The notes under the pieces: model-generated
Told to the model about the DNA's origin: nothing
The model's database searches: none
What the model saw: only the letters and a program-made list of their open reading frames with translations
Position numbers and translations under genes: made by a program
Shown here: positions 1 to 9,033 of the stretch, piece after piece
Layout: each line of letters starts with the position of its first letter
How positions within the stretch are numbered: position 1 is the first letter of the stretch
Assembly (NCBI GenBank): GCA_030594815.1
Contig: JAUVEN010000008.1
Location: 1-44,943 of the forward strand
DNA from: Gammaproteobacteria bacterium
Lineage (GTDB): Bacteria > Pseudomonadota > Gammaproteobacteria > UBA6429 > Thiohalophilaceae
Reading direction: 5' to 3'
DNA length: 44,943 bases

Positions 1-249
1 TTTATATTCTTCAATCACATCAACAATATGTAATTTAATTCCCAGTTGTTCGGCTGACCATAATGCATTATTTCGTTTTACTTTATCTTTATCCTGTTTA
101 CGAATGGCATGAGTATGCCCTTCAACACAAAACCCGGTGAAAAAATTAATCCCTTCAACATGAATTCCCTGATCCAAAATTGCCCGGGTCGCCAATAAAG
201 AATCGAGACCACCTGAAATAAGGGAAACTGCTTTGCGTTGCTTACTCAT
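1..249 (-). CDS. ATP-pyrophosphatase (PP-loop), ThiI/MnmA-like, partial
   Basis: The gene starts at the ATG at 249 and runs off the left edge, so only the first 83 residues are visible. They contain a PP-loop motif, SGGLDS, at residues 12-17, followed by a conserved-looking segment rich in Gly, Cys and His (GFCVEGHTHA). PP-loop enzymes adenylate a substrate with ATP, typically in tRNA thiolation (ThiI, MnmA, TtcA) or related chemistry. Similar proteins in gammaproteobacteria are often labelled as tRNA thiouridylase-like, but the substrate cannot be read from this fragment. The start is supported by the motif lying at the usual distance from the N terminus. The 130 bases between this gene and the histidine kinase stop show no gene. 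Confidence 0.7.
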   Translation of the reverse strand, partial: MSKQRKAVSLISGGLDSLLATRAILDQGIHVEGINFFTGFCVEGHTHAIRKQDKDKVKRNNALWSAEQLGIKLHIVDVIEEYK

Positions 250-379
250 AAAAAAACCGTAAATTAAAGAAAATATCGAATGGAAAAGGAATGGACTGCT
301 TAAGGGCGGCAATATAACAAATTTTTACTGTTTCTCACAGTGTATTCACATATAAATCAGCTAACTCTGGCAAAATAAT

Positions 380-2635
380 TTATCTTAACTCATTGATAAT
401 ACTATGAAGTTTCAACATTTTAACAGGTTTCTCCATGAAGGATTTAATACCAAGCTTTATCGCCGATTCTTCGGTAACCACTGAGGAATAACCGGTACAA
501 AGAATAATAGCGACATCATTACGTAACGCTAATAATTTTTTGCTTAACTCAATGCCCGTTAACTCTGGCATGGTCTGATCAGTAATCACAATATCGATAT
601 TTTTCGAATCCTGTTTAAAATGTTCCAGCGCTTCCTGACTATCTGTAAACACTTTAACATTTGCATTACATTGTTTTAGTGATTCTTCTATGAGACCAGC
701 CACCGCCGACTCATCGTCAACAATCATAATTTTTAAATCGGAAAAATCATACTCAGTCTTTTTGTTTTGTACACTTTTAGTTTCTGGTATTTCATCTGAA
801 ATTGGCAATAAAATCTTAAAGTTTGTTCCTTCACCAAACGTGCTTGTAACTCTAATGTGCCCACCTAATTTGTGTACTACGCCATGCACGACTGAAAGCC
901 CCATGCCGGTGCCTTCCCCAACTTTTTTTGAAGTAAAAAAAGGTTCAAAGATACGATCTAATATATTATTATCAATACCCTTGCCATTATCTTTTATATC
1001 AATAGCTACATATTCACCTGTAACAGATTTATGACATGAACTACAAATTTGATCTTTAATCGTTTCCTGTTTTAACGAAATGAATAAATCACCTTCATTA
1101 TTCATAGCATGTTTTGCATTAATGCATAAATTCATTAATACCTGACTTATTAAACTGGAATTACTGTTTACATAAGGAATATTTTTCGCGATATCTGTTT
1201 CTATATTAATACTTGCAGGAAATGTAGCCTTTAACATCCTCACCGTTTCTTCAACTACAGAATCAATTTTCATCGGTGCGATATCTTCCTGACCTTGATC
1301 TTTTCGACTATAGATCATCATCTGTTGTATTAACTCACGCCCACGCGTTCCCGCTGTATAAATTTCTTTAAGATAATCGTTCAAATTTTCATTATCTTTT
1401 CCGTACAATTCCTGGGTAAGTTCTGTATAACCTAATATAACCGCTAAAATATTATTAAAATCATGCGCCACACCACCCGTTAACTGGCCGATCGCCTGAA
1501 CTTTCTGCGCATGAAATAACTGGCTTTCAAGAATAGACTTCTCCTCCTCCATCTTCAAACGTTCAGTAATATCTGTTGAAATTCCGCATACTGCATAAAT
1601 ATTTTTGTTCTCATCATACAAGGGAAATTTAATAGAAGTATAAGTGTGTATGCCATCTTCCCGCGGTGCATTCTCTTCTGATTCAAGAGGAAATCCGGTT
1701 TCCAAAATATCTAAATCATTGCTCCGCATTTTATCTGCAATTTCTCTTGGGAAAATATCATGTAATGTTTTACCGATGATGTCTTCGTGCTTTATATGAA
1801 ATAAAGTTTCAAACTGTTTATTAATAAAGGTAAAACGACCCTTTTTGTCTTTTACATAAATTACTGTTGGTGAGTTGTCCATGATACCTTGTAAGTCTCG
1901 CTTACTTTTAGCAATAGTATCCAGCATGATGTTGAAATCTTCACCAAGCTTGCCAATTTCATCATGCCTGGAAATATTTGAACGCAAACTCAATTTACCT
2001 TGCTTAATTCCCTCCGCCACATCTACGATATGCTGTAAACCCTGAGTAATTCCTTTTGCCATAAAAAAAGCAAACAGCGCACCAACAAAAATAGCCAGAG
2101 CCGTATATAACAAGCCATTTCTTGTTATTATTTGTAAGTTTTTAGCAATGTCTTTTTGCGACAGGTTTACTCGCGCCCAGCCAATCAAAATGTTATTACT
2201 TAAAATTGGAGAAGCGATATCAACAGACAAATTATTATTTACAAAGACTATTTTTTCTTTTTTATTCGTTAGCAATTTACCGCTATTGATAAATAAACCA
2301 ACTTTATCCAGTTGTGTATGCCCAAGTACTCGCCCTTCCGGACTTAATATCATGGCATACCGCAAAGCGGGATAGTCAATCAAACTTTCTAACGTTTCTT
2401 CCAGACCAACAATATCATTGGATAAAACCCATGAAGAACTATTGACTGCTAATGTTTTTGAAAGACTCTTTGCTTGCTCAACACTTTGCAAGTGTAAAAA
2501 ATTTCGTTGTCGATCAACCAGGTCATAAACAAAAATACTCATGAGTACAGAGTGCACTAAAATAATACCCAGCATGAGTTGTCGACGAATAGATGACGTC
2601 CATAATTGCCGTATATAATTAAAAACTATTTTCAT
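380..2635 (-). CDS. Hybrid sensor histidine kinase (HAMP-PAS-HisKA-HATPase-REC)
   Basis: A 751-residue membrane-bound hybrid kinase. The N terminus has a transmembrane helix at about 20-40, a periplasmic sensor region of about 135 residues, a second helix at about 175-193, then HAMP (about 195-245) and PAS (about 248-360). The phospho-accepting histidine is H391 in GGVAHDFNN; the ATPase domain shows the N box (NLCINAKHA), G1 (DNGKGI) and G2 (GEGTGMGL). A C-terminal receiver has its acidic pair around D640-D641, phosphoacceptor D686 and lysine K736. A CSSCH stretch at 531-535 lies in the cytoplasmic ATPase domain, so it is more likely a metal- or structure-type cysteine pair common in such kinases than a haem site. 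The ATG overlaps the stop of the upstream PhnD-like gene by one base (TAATG), so the two are translationally coupled. No DNA-binding partner regulator is adjacent; phosphotransfer to a distant Hpt or regulator is inferred. Confidence 0.93.
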   Translation of the reverse strand: MKIVFNYIRQLWTSSIRRQLMLGIILVHSVLMSIFVYDLVDRQRNFLHLQSVEQAKSLSKTLAVNSSSWVLSNDIVGLEETLESLIDYPALRYAMILSPEGRVLGHTQLDKVGLFINSGKLLTNKKEKIVFVNNNLSVDIASPILSNNILIGWARVNLSQKDIAKNLQIITRNGLLYTALAIFVGALFAFFMAKGITQGLQHIVDVAEGIKQGKLSLRSNISRHDEIGKLGEDFNIMLDTIAKSKRDLQGIMDNSPTVIYVKDKKGRFTFINKQFETLFHIKHEDIIGKTLHDIFPREIADKMRSNDLDILETGFPLESEENAPREDGIHTYTSIKFPLYDENKNIYAVCGISTDITERLKMEEEKSILESQLFHAQKVQAIGQLTGGVAHDFNNILAVILGYTELTQELYGKDNENLNDYLKEIYTAGTRGRELIQQMMIYSRKDQGQEDIAPMKIDSVVEETVRMLKATFPASINIETDIAKNIPYVNSNSSLISQVLMNLCINAKHAMNNEGDLFISLKQETIKDQICSSCHKSVTGEYVAIDIKDNGKGIDNNILDRIFEPFFTSKKVGEGTGMGLSVVHGVVHKLGGHIRVTSTFGEGTNFKILLPISDEIPETKSVQNKKTEYDFSDLKIMIVDDESAVAGLIEESLKQCNANVKVFTDSQEALEHFKQDSKNIDIVITDQTMPELTGIELSKKLLALRNDVAIILCTGYSSVVTEESAIKLGIKSFMEKPVKMLKLHSIINELR

Positions 2636-3552
2636 TAATTTGTAGGTCTGACTTCTTTATTAAAACGTTTTAAGAAAGCCAGTACAGGTTTATAAGTATC
2701 ATTTGTCGCATCTTCAAATTTACTTAACTCCATTTTATCCAGCCATTTTTTTCCTTGTGAATGTTTATGCAGGTTTAACAATAATTTTTTAACTTGCTTA
2801 ACAATATTTTTATCAACATCATCACGAACAACCAGACTATTATTTGGCAAAGAGGATGTCTGCCAAATAATTTTTAATTCTTTTGCCAATTCAGGTCGCT
2901 CTTTTGATAAGGCACGCCATGGTGGTAGCCAGGTTGATCCTGCCTTGGTGTTACCCACCATAACATTCATAATGGATGACTCCTGTGAACCCACGTACTT
3001 AATATCAATATCTTGCATCACGTTAAGTCCGTGCTGTTGTAAATAATATTGTGGCATCATGGTTGCTGCCAAAGCAGTTGGCGCCGGAAAGCTCACCGCC
3101 TGGCCTTTAAGATCGCTCACCTCTTTTATATTGCTGTCTTTCCTGACTAAAAAAATGCCGCGAAAATTTTCATCATCCGACATTTTTGCAAATACTTTAT
3201 AACCATGCTTAAGTGAATTTACGGTTTGAAACGGGTTAGGTAAGGCAAAGTGAAATTGTCGACTATATAATTTTTTATCAAACGCAGCATAGTTTCGTGA
3301 AGCTTCAACTTTAATCTTCACACCTTCGATATTTTTGCTTAAATAATCTGCAATTGGACCAAATATTTCATGAAGTCTTTTTGGATTATGTAACGGGTGT
3401 ATTCCCAGAATAATAACTTTGTCACCTTCAATTAAAACCGAAGTGGAATACTCAGGGGTATATTCTTCAGCGGGCTGCTGATCACATGAAATCAACATTG
3501 AACTTAAAAATATAAAAACGGAAAGTGCTGTAATTTTTCTAAATATACTCAA
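2635..3552 (-). CDS. PhnD-like substrate-binding lipoprotein, probable sensor partner
   Basis: A 305-residue exported protein of the phosphate/phosphite/phosphonate-binding (PhnD, PF12974-type) fold. Residues 1-23 form a lipoprotein signal with lipobox LISC and lipidation at C23, so it should be anchored facing the periplasm. Family signatures include the opening strand with GIHPLHNPKRL and the central segment with KGQAVSFPAPTALAA. No ABC permease or ATPase is next to it; instead it is coupled by a one-base overlap to a hybrid histidine kinase. In known cases such as AioX/AioS, a PhnD-type binding protein presents ligand to a kinase, so a sensory role is inferred rather than transport. The ligand is unknown. 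An upstream region of about 150 bases separates it from divergent glyQ. Confidence 0.85.
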   Translation of the reverse strand: MSIFRKITALSVFIFLSSMLISCDQQPAEEYTPEYSTSVLIEGDKVIILGIHPLHNPKRLHEIFGPIADYLSKNIEGVKIKVEASRNYAAFDKKLYSRQFHFALPNPFQTVNSLKHGYKVFAKMSDDENFRGIFLVRKDSNIKEVSDLKGQAVSFPAPTALAATMMPQYYLQQHGLNVMQDIDIKYVGSQESSIMNVMVGNTKAGSTWLPPWRALSKERPELAKELKIIWQTSSLPNNSLVVRDDVDKNIVKQVKKLLLNLHKHSQGKKWLDKMELSKFEDATNDTYKPVLAFLKRFNKEVRPTN

Positions 3553-3709
3553 AATGAATTTCCTTTACAAAATTACGAACTTAAGCTAAAAACATATAAT
3601 TAATAAGGTTTAAGGTTGCTCACTCCTATGTGTATCGTCATAACCTATAATTTCTTTAGAAAGTCAGTATTTACTCTGCTAGCTGGTTACGCAGCTCTTT
3701 TTGTCTCGT

Positions 3710-3715
3710 TATAAT
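3710..3715 (+). promoter_or_regulatory. Candidate -10 box for glyQS
   Basis: A perfect TATAAT lies 36 bases before the TTG proposed as the glyQ start. No convincing -35 box was seen at 16-18 bases upstream. It would give a leader of about 30 bases. If real, it rules out the longer glyQ reading from the TTG at 3701, because the -10 would fall inside the coding sequence. Confidence 0.4.
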
Positions 3716-3751
3716 ACGCTACTTAATTTTTTACAAATAACGGGTATACCC

Positions 3752-4687
3752 TTGCTTAAATCAGATTCAACTTCAAATCCAGCAGCAACATTTCAGGGAC
3801 TTATTCTTGCTCTACAACAATATTGGGCAGAAAAAGGCTGCGTGATTCTGCAACCTTACGATATGGAAATGGGTGCTGGTACCTTCCATCCAGCCACTTT
3901 TTTGCGTGCAATTGGTCCAGAACCATGGGCAACAGCCTATGTTCAACCATGTCGACGCCCTACAGATGGTCGTTATGGTGAAAATCCTAACCGTCTACAG
4001 CATTATTACCAATTTCAGGTCACAATTAAGCCTTCTCCACTGGATATCCAGGAATTATACCTCGAATCTCTAAAAATGCTTGGAATTGACCCCTTAGTTC
4101 ATGATATTCGTTTTGTCGAAGATAACTGGGAATCACCGACCTTAGGAGCATGGGGGCTGGGCTGGGAAGTCTGGCTCAATGGCATGGAAGTCACCCAATT
4201 TACATATTTTCAACAAGTCGGTGGCCTCGAATGTAAGCCAATCACGGGTGAAATCACCTATGGGCTAGAGCGTATTGCGATGTACTTGCAAGGTGTAAAC
4301 AGTATCTATGACCTCGTTTGGACCGATGGCCCACAAGGTAAAGTCACCTATGGTGATGTTTTCCATCAAAATGAAGTTGAACAATCAACATATAACTTTG
4401 AACACGCCAATGTTGATGCCTTATTCAAGCAATTTGATTTATGCGAATCAGAAAGTAAAAAACTCAATGAAGCCGGTTTACCGTTACCTGCGTATGAACA
4501 GATGTTGCAAGCCTCTCATACCTTTAACTTACTTGATGCACGCCATGCAATTTCTGTTACCGAACGCCAGCGGTATATATTACGGGTGCGTGCATTATCA
4601 CGCGCGGTTGCCGAAGCGTATTATGAAAAACGTGAAGCTCTGGGATTTCCTATGGTTAAAAATAACCTGAAGGGAGACAAGTCATGA
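3752..4687 (+). CDS. glyQ: Glycyl-tRNA synthetase alpha subunit
   Basis: The catalytic subunit of the alpha2beta2 glycyl-tRNA synthetase, which charges tRNA-Gly with glycine in the cytoplasm. The family core is intact: [13 protein letters not shown] near the N terminus, then the [13 protein letters not shown] and [13 protein letters not shown] segments of the class II active site. No ATG is available near the conserved N terminus. The reading frame is open from a TTG at 3701, but the TTG at 3752 gives 311 residues, close to the usual 300 or so, and starts about 14 residues before the conserved block; I prefer it. No strong ribosome binding site precedes either TTG. The stop overlaps the glyS start (ATGA). 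Confidence 0.95.
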   Translation: MLKSDSTSNPAATFQGLILALQQYWAEKGCVILQPYDMEMGAGTFHPATFLRAIGPEPWATAYVQPCRRPTDGRYGENPNRLQHYYQFQVTIKPSPLDIQELYLESLKMLGIDPLVHDIRFVEDNWESPTLGAWGLGWEVWLNGMEVTQFTYFQQVGGLECKPITGEITYGLERIAMYLQGVNSIYDLVWTDGPQGKVTYGDVFHQNEVEQSTYNFEHANVDALFKQFDLCESESKKLNEAGLPLPAYEQMLQASHTFNLLDARHAISVTERQRYILRVRALSRAVAEAYYEKREALGFPMVKNNLKGDKS

Positions 4688-6765
4688 GCAAAGCTAAAAC
4701 TAAAGACTTATTAATAGAGATTGGTACAGAAGAATTACCACCAACCGCATTAAACAAACTTTCAAACGCTTTTTATAATGGTGTTAAAGAAGGTTTAAAA
4801 AAAGCAGATTTATCTTTTTCTGAAATCAAAAAATTTGCCGCACCCAGAAGACTCGCATTATTAATTAGCGATCTCGATGTTAAACAAAAAGATAAAAATG
4901 TTGAACGTCGTGGTCCCGCTATTGCCGCCGCTTTTGATGAAGACGGTTGCCCAAGTAAAGCCGCGGAAGGTTTTGCGCGTTCTTGTGGTGTTAAAGTTGA
5001 AGACCTTGATAAACTGGAGACAGATAAAGGCGCCTGGTTAAATTTTAAAACCGAACAAAAAGGTAAAAATACCAGCGAACTCGTTGCTGATATTGTTCAA
5101 ACCTCTTTAGACAAATTACCCATCCCTAAACGCATGCGTTGGGCTGATCTAGATGCTCAATTTGTTCGTCCCGTGCATTGGATAGTATTGCTTTTTGGCG
5201 AAGACGTGATTGATGCTGAAATTCTTAGCGTTAAAAGTGGACGTGAAACACGCGGCCATCGTTTCCATCATCCAGAAGCTATTACTATTCCCTCGCCTAA
5301 AGAATATGAAATGCTGTTGGAAACACACGGTAAAGTCATCGCAGATTTTGATCGTCGTAAAGAAGCAGTCCGTGGACAAGTAAATGAAATTGCCTTGAAT
5401 GTAAAAGGCAAAGCCATGATCGATGAAGACTTATTAGAAGAAGTCTCTGCCATGGTTGACTGGCCTGTTGCTGTCATGGGTAATTTTGAAAAGCGTTTTC
5501 TTGATATTCCACAAGAAACATTAATCCTCACCATGAAAACCAATCAAAAATATTTTTATGTTATTGATAAAAAAGGAGCGCTACTGCCTCACTTTATAAC
5601 AGTCAGTAATATTGAAAGTAAGGATGTTTCTAAAGTACAGGAAGGTAACGAGCGTGTTATTCGTCCTCGTTTTGCAGACGCTGAATTTTTCTGGTCTCAA
5701 GATCGTAAATCAAAACTTGTCGATCGTTTAACAAGTTTAGGTTCCGTTGTTTTTCAAAAGAAACTTGGTACCCTGCTTGATAAGACCCGACGAGTTGAAA
5801 AACTCTCCAGCGCTATTGCCAATCAACTTTCCGGTAATACACAACTTGCAGTACGTGCCGCTGAACTTTGTAAATGTGACCTCATGACTGAAATGGTAGG
5901 TGAGTTTCCAAGTTTACAAGGTGTCATGGGGCGTTATTATGCCGAGCATGATGGTGAAGACCCTGAAGTAGCCACTGCTTTAGAAGAATATTACAAACCA
6001 AAATTTTCAGGTGATACTTTACCGCAAAGTATAACCAGTCAATCCTTAGCGATTGCAGATCGACTGGATACTTTAGTGGGTATTTTTGCTATTGGTCAAA
6101 CACCCACGGGTGATAAAGATCCGTTTGCACTACGTCGTGCAGCCTTAGGTGTGTTACGTATCTTAATCGAAAATGATCTTGATTTAGATTTGTTGCATTT
6201 AATTAAAATCACAGCTGATCAATATGATGCCGATCTTAAAGCACACGATGCTGAGTTAGCCGTGTTTGATTTTATCCTGGATCGATTACACGCTTATTAC
6301 CTTGATAAAGGTATACGTGCCGATGTTTTAGATGCAGTACTAAGCACTAAACCTTCTAAACCTCTCGATATTAATAACCGCTTACTTGCTGTTGATGCTT
6401 TCCGCCAGCTTGCTGAAGCAGAAAGCTTAGCGGCGGCAAATAAACGAATTGGTAATATCCTTAAAAAAATAAAAGGTGATTTGCCTTCTAAGATTGATAC
6501 AAAACTCTTCCAGGAAAATGCTGAGAAAGATTTATTTGAAACACTAGCTAAACTTGATGACAAAGTTCAAAGTTTAATCTATGACACAAAATATCAAGAT
6601 GCCTTATCTGAACTTTCTACTTTACGTGCAAGTGTTGATCAGTTTTTTGATGATGTCATGGTTATGGCAGACGATAAAAAATTGAAAAATAACCGCATTG
6701 CCTTGTTAAATAAATTACATAGCCTATTTTTACAAATAGCAGATATATCTAAATTACAAAAATAA
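4684..6765 (+). CDS. glyS: Glycyl-tRNA synthetase beta subunit
   Basis: A 693-residue protein, the usual length for GlyS, the tRNA-recognition subunit that pairs with GlyQ. Recognisable family blocks are the N-terminal [12 protein letters not shown], the RRGPA segment, [13 protein letters not shown], and the C-terminal anticodon-binding-like region. The start is fixed by a GGGAG ribosome binding site seven to ten bases before the ATG and by the four-base overlap with glyQ, typical of this translationally coupled pair. The stop is followed within five bases by an inverted-repeat element that could also stop transcription. Confidence 0.97.
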   Translation: MSKAKTKDLLIEIGTEELPPTALNKLSNAFYNGVKEGLKKADLSFSEIKKFAAPRRLALLISDLDVKQKDKNVERRGPAIAAAFDEDGCPSKAAEGFARSCGVKVEDLDKLETDKGAWLNFKTEQKGKNTSELVADIVQTSLDKLPIPKRMRWADLDAQFVRPVHWIVLLFGEDVIDAEILSVKSGRETRGHRFHHPEAITIPSPKEYEMLLETHGKVIADFDRRKEAVRGQVNEIALNVKGKAMIDEDLLEEVSAMVDWPVAVMGNFEKRFLDIPQETLILTMKTNQKYFYVIDKKGALLPHFITVSNIESKDVSKVQEGNERVIRPRFADAEFFWSQDRKSKLVDRLTSLGSVVFQKKLGTLLDKTRRVEKLSSAIANQLSGNTQLAVRAAELCKCDLMTEMVGEFPSLQGVMGRYYAEHDGEDPEVATALEEYYKPKFSGDTLPQSITSQSLAIADRLDTLVGIFAIGQTPTGDKDPFALRRAALGVLRILIENDLDLDLLHLIKITADQYDADLKAHDAELAVFDFILDRLHAYYLDKGIRADVLDAVLSTKPSKPLDINNRLLAVDAFRQLAEAESLAAANKRIGNILKKIKGDLPSKIDTKLFQENAEKDLFETLAKLDDKVQSLIYDTKYQDALSELSTLRASVDQFFDDVMVMADDKKLKNNRIALLNKLHSLFLQIADISKLQK

Positions 6766-6769
6766 TTTA

Positions 6770-6924
6770 CCACGAAGGACACAAAGAACACCAAGTAAAG
6801 ATAAAAAATCAAGATTAAACCACGGGGAACACAGGGATGGAAACATTAAAAGCTTTTCCCTGTGTTCCCCGTGTTCCCAGTGGTTATCTTTTGATCTTCT
6901 TGGTGTTCTTCGTGCCCTTAGTGG
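6770..6924 (+). repeat. Nested inverted repeat, family A (CCACGAAGGACAC type)
   Basis: Outer arms 6770-6795 and 6899-6924 are reverse complements at 23 of 26 positions (starting CCACGAAGGACAC). Nested inside, 6821-6837 and 6857-6873 are a perfect 17-base inverted repeat (CACGGGGAACACAGGGA). The element fills the space between glyS and the MazG-like gene. A second copy of the outer family lies after gyrB at 34307-34396. Short non-coding repeats of this look occur in many proteobacterial genomes; no transposase is present, so mobilisation in trans or a REP-like origin is inference. Confidence 0.85.
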
Positions 6925-6945
6925 CTAATATTTAATGGTTAAAAT

Positions 6946-7275
6946 ATGAATCAAGATTCCTACAAAGATATGTTAGCTAAGGTGCAAGCCTTTCATGATA
7001 AGCATGATTTTAAAAATACCGGTGGTGAAGAACTCACTTACCGTATTTCTTTAATGGCAGAAGAGCTTGGTGAAATATCTTCTTGTGTCACCAAAGGCAA
7101 GAGTAAGAAAGAGCTTGCAGAAGAAACAGCTGATTTATTTATTTTATTACTCGGCACGGCCATTGCCGCAGACTTTGATCTAAAACAAGCCTTCTGGGAT
7201 AAAATGGATAAAATTATGCAACGCGAGTCAAAAATGATTAATGGCCGCATTAGAGTATCTGAATTTAGAGATTAA
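6946..7275 (+). CDS. MazG-like nucleotide pyrophosphohydrolase
   Basis: A 109-residue single-domain protein with the all-alpha NTP pyrophosphohydrolase metal-binding pattern: E39, E40 and E43 (EELGE), then E60 and D63 (EETAD). Such proteins hydrolyse nucleoside triphosphates to monophosphates and pyrophosphate, usually as dimers or tetramers; the preferred nucleotide cannot be read here. The length is that of the short MazG-like group rather than the two-domain MazG of about 260 residues. It is flanked on both sides by inverted-repeat elements of two different families, so it appears to be transcribed on its own or by read-through from glyS. Confidence 0.85.
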   Translation: MNQDSYKDMLAKVQAFHDKHDFKNTGGEELTYRISLMAEELGEISSCVTKGKSKKELAEETADLFILLLGTAIAADFDLKQAFWDKMDKIMQRESKMINGRIRVSEFRD

Positions 7276-7280
7276 AAACC

Positions 7281-7454
7281 CAACGCAAAGGCGCAGAGAA
7301 CGCTAAGAATCGCAAAGAAAAATTGATTTTTAAATTAATTTATAACCTATAGTATTGAACAAAAATGAATTCTTTTTAAGTCATGAACATAATTACTTAT
7401 ATTAAATACTTATTAACCTTTGCGCCCCTTTGCGTTCTCTGTGCCTTTGCGTTG
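7281..7454 (+). repeat. Inverted repeat, family B (CAACGCAAAGGCGCAGAG type)
   Basis: Arms 7281-7303 and 7432-7454 are reverse complements at 22 of 23 positions. Between them is about 128 bases of AT-rich sequence plus partial arm-like copies (CGCAAAG at 7311-7317 and TTTGCGCCCCTTTGCG near 7419-7434). It fills most of the gap between the MazG-like gene and gmhB. The arms do not resemble family A. Confidence 0.85.
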
Positions 7455-7477
7455 AACTCTTTTGACTTTAATAGCTT

Positions 7478-8026
7478 ATGAAAATAATAATCCTAGACCG
7501 CGACGGCGTTATTAATCAGGACTCTGATAATTTTATTAAATCAGTGGATGAATTTATTCCTTTACCTGGCAGTGTCGAAGCGATAGCTAAACTCAAACAT
7601 GCAGGTTACAAAGTTTATATTGCTACCAATCAATCAGGCATTCATCGAGGTTTTTATACCGTTAAAACATTACATGCCATGCATAACAAGCTTGCAGTGT
7701 TATTAAAAGGTTATGATGTTGAAATTGATGGTATAGAATATTGTCCACACGGACCAGATGACAACTGTGATTGTCGTAAACCAAAAGCCGGCATGTATTT
7801 ATCTATCGCTAAACAAGCAGGTTTGTCTGATTACTCTGATATTTTAGTGGTCGGCGATTCACTCCGAGATTTACAAGCTGCTAAAACTATTAACGCTAAA
7901 CCACACCTTGTTCGCACTGGAAAAGGTCAGCGTACCATTAAAAAAGGTGAGGGACTTGAAGGCATTCCTGTATATAATGATCTCTCTCACTTTGTTAGTG
8001 AACTTTTGGAAGACTCTAATGTTTAG
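7478..8026 (+). CDS. gmhB: D-glycero-beta-D-manno-heptose-1,7-bisphosphate 7-phosphatase
   Basis: A 182-residue HAD-superfamily phosphatase that removes the 7-phosphate of heptose bisphosphate on the way to ADP-heptose for the lipopolysaccharide inner core. The HAD nucleophile and acid are D7 and D9 in LDRDG. A threonine motif lies in ATNQSG (about 49-54), and the GmhB zinc-binding set C89, H91, C97 and C99 is present, followed by RKPKAG. A C-terminal VGDSLRDL carries the last acidic motif. In Pseudomonas, gmhB also lies between glyS and plsC close to the origin, and the same neighbours are kept here. Confidence 0.95.
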   Translation: MKIIILDRDGVINQDSDNFIKSVDEFIPLPGSVEAIAKLKHAGYKVYIATNQSGIHRGFYTVKTLHAMHNKLAVLLKGYDVEIDGIEYCPHGPDDNCDCRKPKAGMYLSIAKQAGLSDYSDILVVGDSLRDLQAAKTINAKPHLVRTGKGQRTIKKGEGLEGIPVYNDLSHFVSELLEDSNV

Positions 8027-8052
8027 AGTCTTAAAAACCAGTTAAAAAGCAT

Positions 8053-8808
8053 ATGTCTATATTTAAAAATCTACTGCAATATTTTTATTCGCTCGCATTT
8101 GTGAGCACCATGTTTATCTCTTCTGTCTATCTATCCATTATTGGAACACTGTTATTTCTTTTTCCATTCAATATTAGATATAGATTCATTAATTTTTATT
8201 CAGTATTAAATCTTTGGGTACTTAAATATTTATGCAATATTAATTATCGTGTTGAGGGCTTAGACAATATTCCTGATGAAGCCTGTATCATTTTCAGCAA
8301 ACACCAATCCGCATTAGAAACGATGATGGTGCAGAGAATATTTCCTCCTCTGACTTTTGTTGTAAAACAAGAACTCTTATGGCTGCCCTTTTTCGGCTGG
8401 GGCCTTCGTTCCATTGATCCCATTGCCATTGATCGTAAATCAGGACGCAAAGCAATCGGTCAGGTCGTTGATCAAGGTATTGAGCGCCTGAAAAGAGGTA
8501 TTTGGATTGTTATTTTCCCTGAAGGAACTCGCTCCAAACCGGGTACCAAATTACCGTACAAAAAAGGTGGTGCAATTTTAGCTTCTAAAAGTGGACATAA
8601 AGTCATCCCCGTTGCTCACACAGCAGGTGAATTCTGGCCTAAGGGCTTTTTTTCTCGCCAAACAGGGACTATTGTGATGAGTATTGGCCCGGCAATAGAA
8701 ACTAAAGGCAAAAAGACCGAAGAGATCATGAAAGAAGCAGAATGCTGGGTCGAAACTAAAATGAAAGAAATTAGTACCGTAGCAACTTATCCTAATCCTG
8801 ATTGTTAA
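8053..8808 (+). CDS. plsC: 1-acyl-sn-glycerol-3-phosphate acyltransferase (PlsC family)
   Basis: A 251-residue inner-membrane acyltransferase that would convert lysophosphatidic acid to phosphatidic acid. A hydrophobic N-terminal helix spans about 13-38. The catalytic histidine H84 lies in HQSALE, the variant HX4E form of the usual HX4D motif, and FPEGTRS at about 155-161 is the glycerophosphate-binding motif. A third block near residue 190 (KVIPVAHTAG) corresponds to the conserved proline-valine region. It follows gmhB by 26 bases and is probably co-transcribed with it. Confidence 0.92.
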   Translation: MSIFKNLLQYFYSLAFVSTMFISSVYLSIIGTLLFLFPFNIRYRFINFYSVLNLWVLKYLCNINYRVEGLDNIPDEACIIFSKHQSALETMMVQRIFPPLTFVVKQELLWLPFFGWGLRSIDPIAIDRKSGRKAIGQVVDQGIERLKRGIWIVIFPEGTRSKPGTKLPYKKGGAILASKSGHKVIPVAHTAGEFWPKGFFSRQTGTIVMSIGPAIETKGKKTEEIMKEAECWVETKMKEISTVATYPNPDC

Positions 8809-8984
8809 GGCCTATCCAAATATTCACCCAGTTTCTTTAATAAATACTGTTATTGACGGCGATAGTAACTTTTAAGCACATTACTGCACACTTGACCACT
8901 TTAACAGATTGCTCAAAAAACCAACAAATTTACTATATTATAATACTCTGATATACTTGATTAATATTTATCCTATTTAATTGA

Positions 8985-9009
8985 TGCGCCCTTCATGGGC
9001 GTATTTTTA
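8985..9009 (+). terminator. Hairpin with U-rich tail in the plsC-fbp gap
   Basis: CGCCC-TTCAT-GGGCG forms a compact stem, extendable by two pairs at its base, and is followed by TATTTTTATT. It could end plsC transcription, 180 bases after its stop, or act as an attenuator in a long fbp leader. The rest of 8809-8984 contains no gene; a TATAAT at about 8938 has no good -35 partner. Confidence 0.5.
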
Positions 9010-9033
9010 TTCCAACACCGAAATTTTTGCATG

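Noticed and set aside
1014-1044. CSSCH haem-binding-like motif in the histidine kinase
   Set aside because: It lies in the cytoplasmic ATPase domain, where c-type haem is not attached; similar cysteine pairs are common at this position in hybrid kinases.
6770-7454. CRISPR array
   Set aside because: The repeats are inverted pairs, not regularly spaced direct repeats with spacers, and no cas gene is present.
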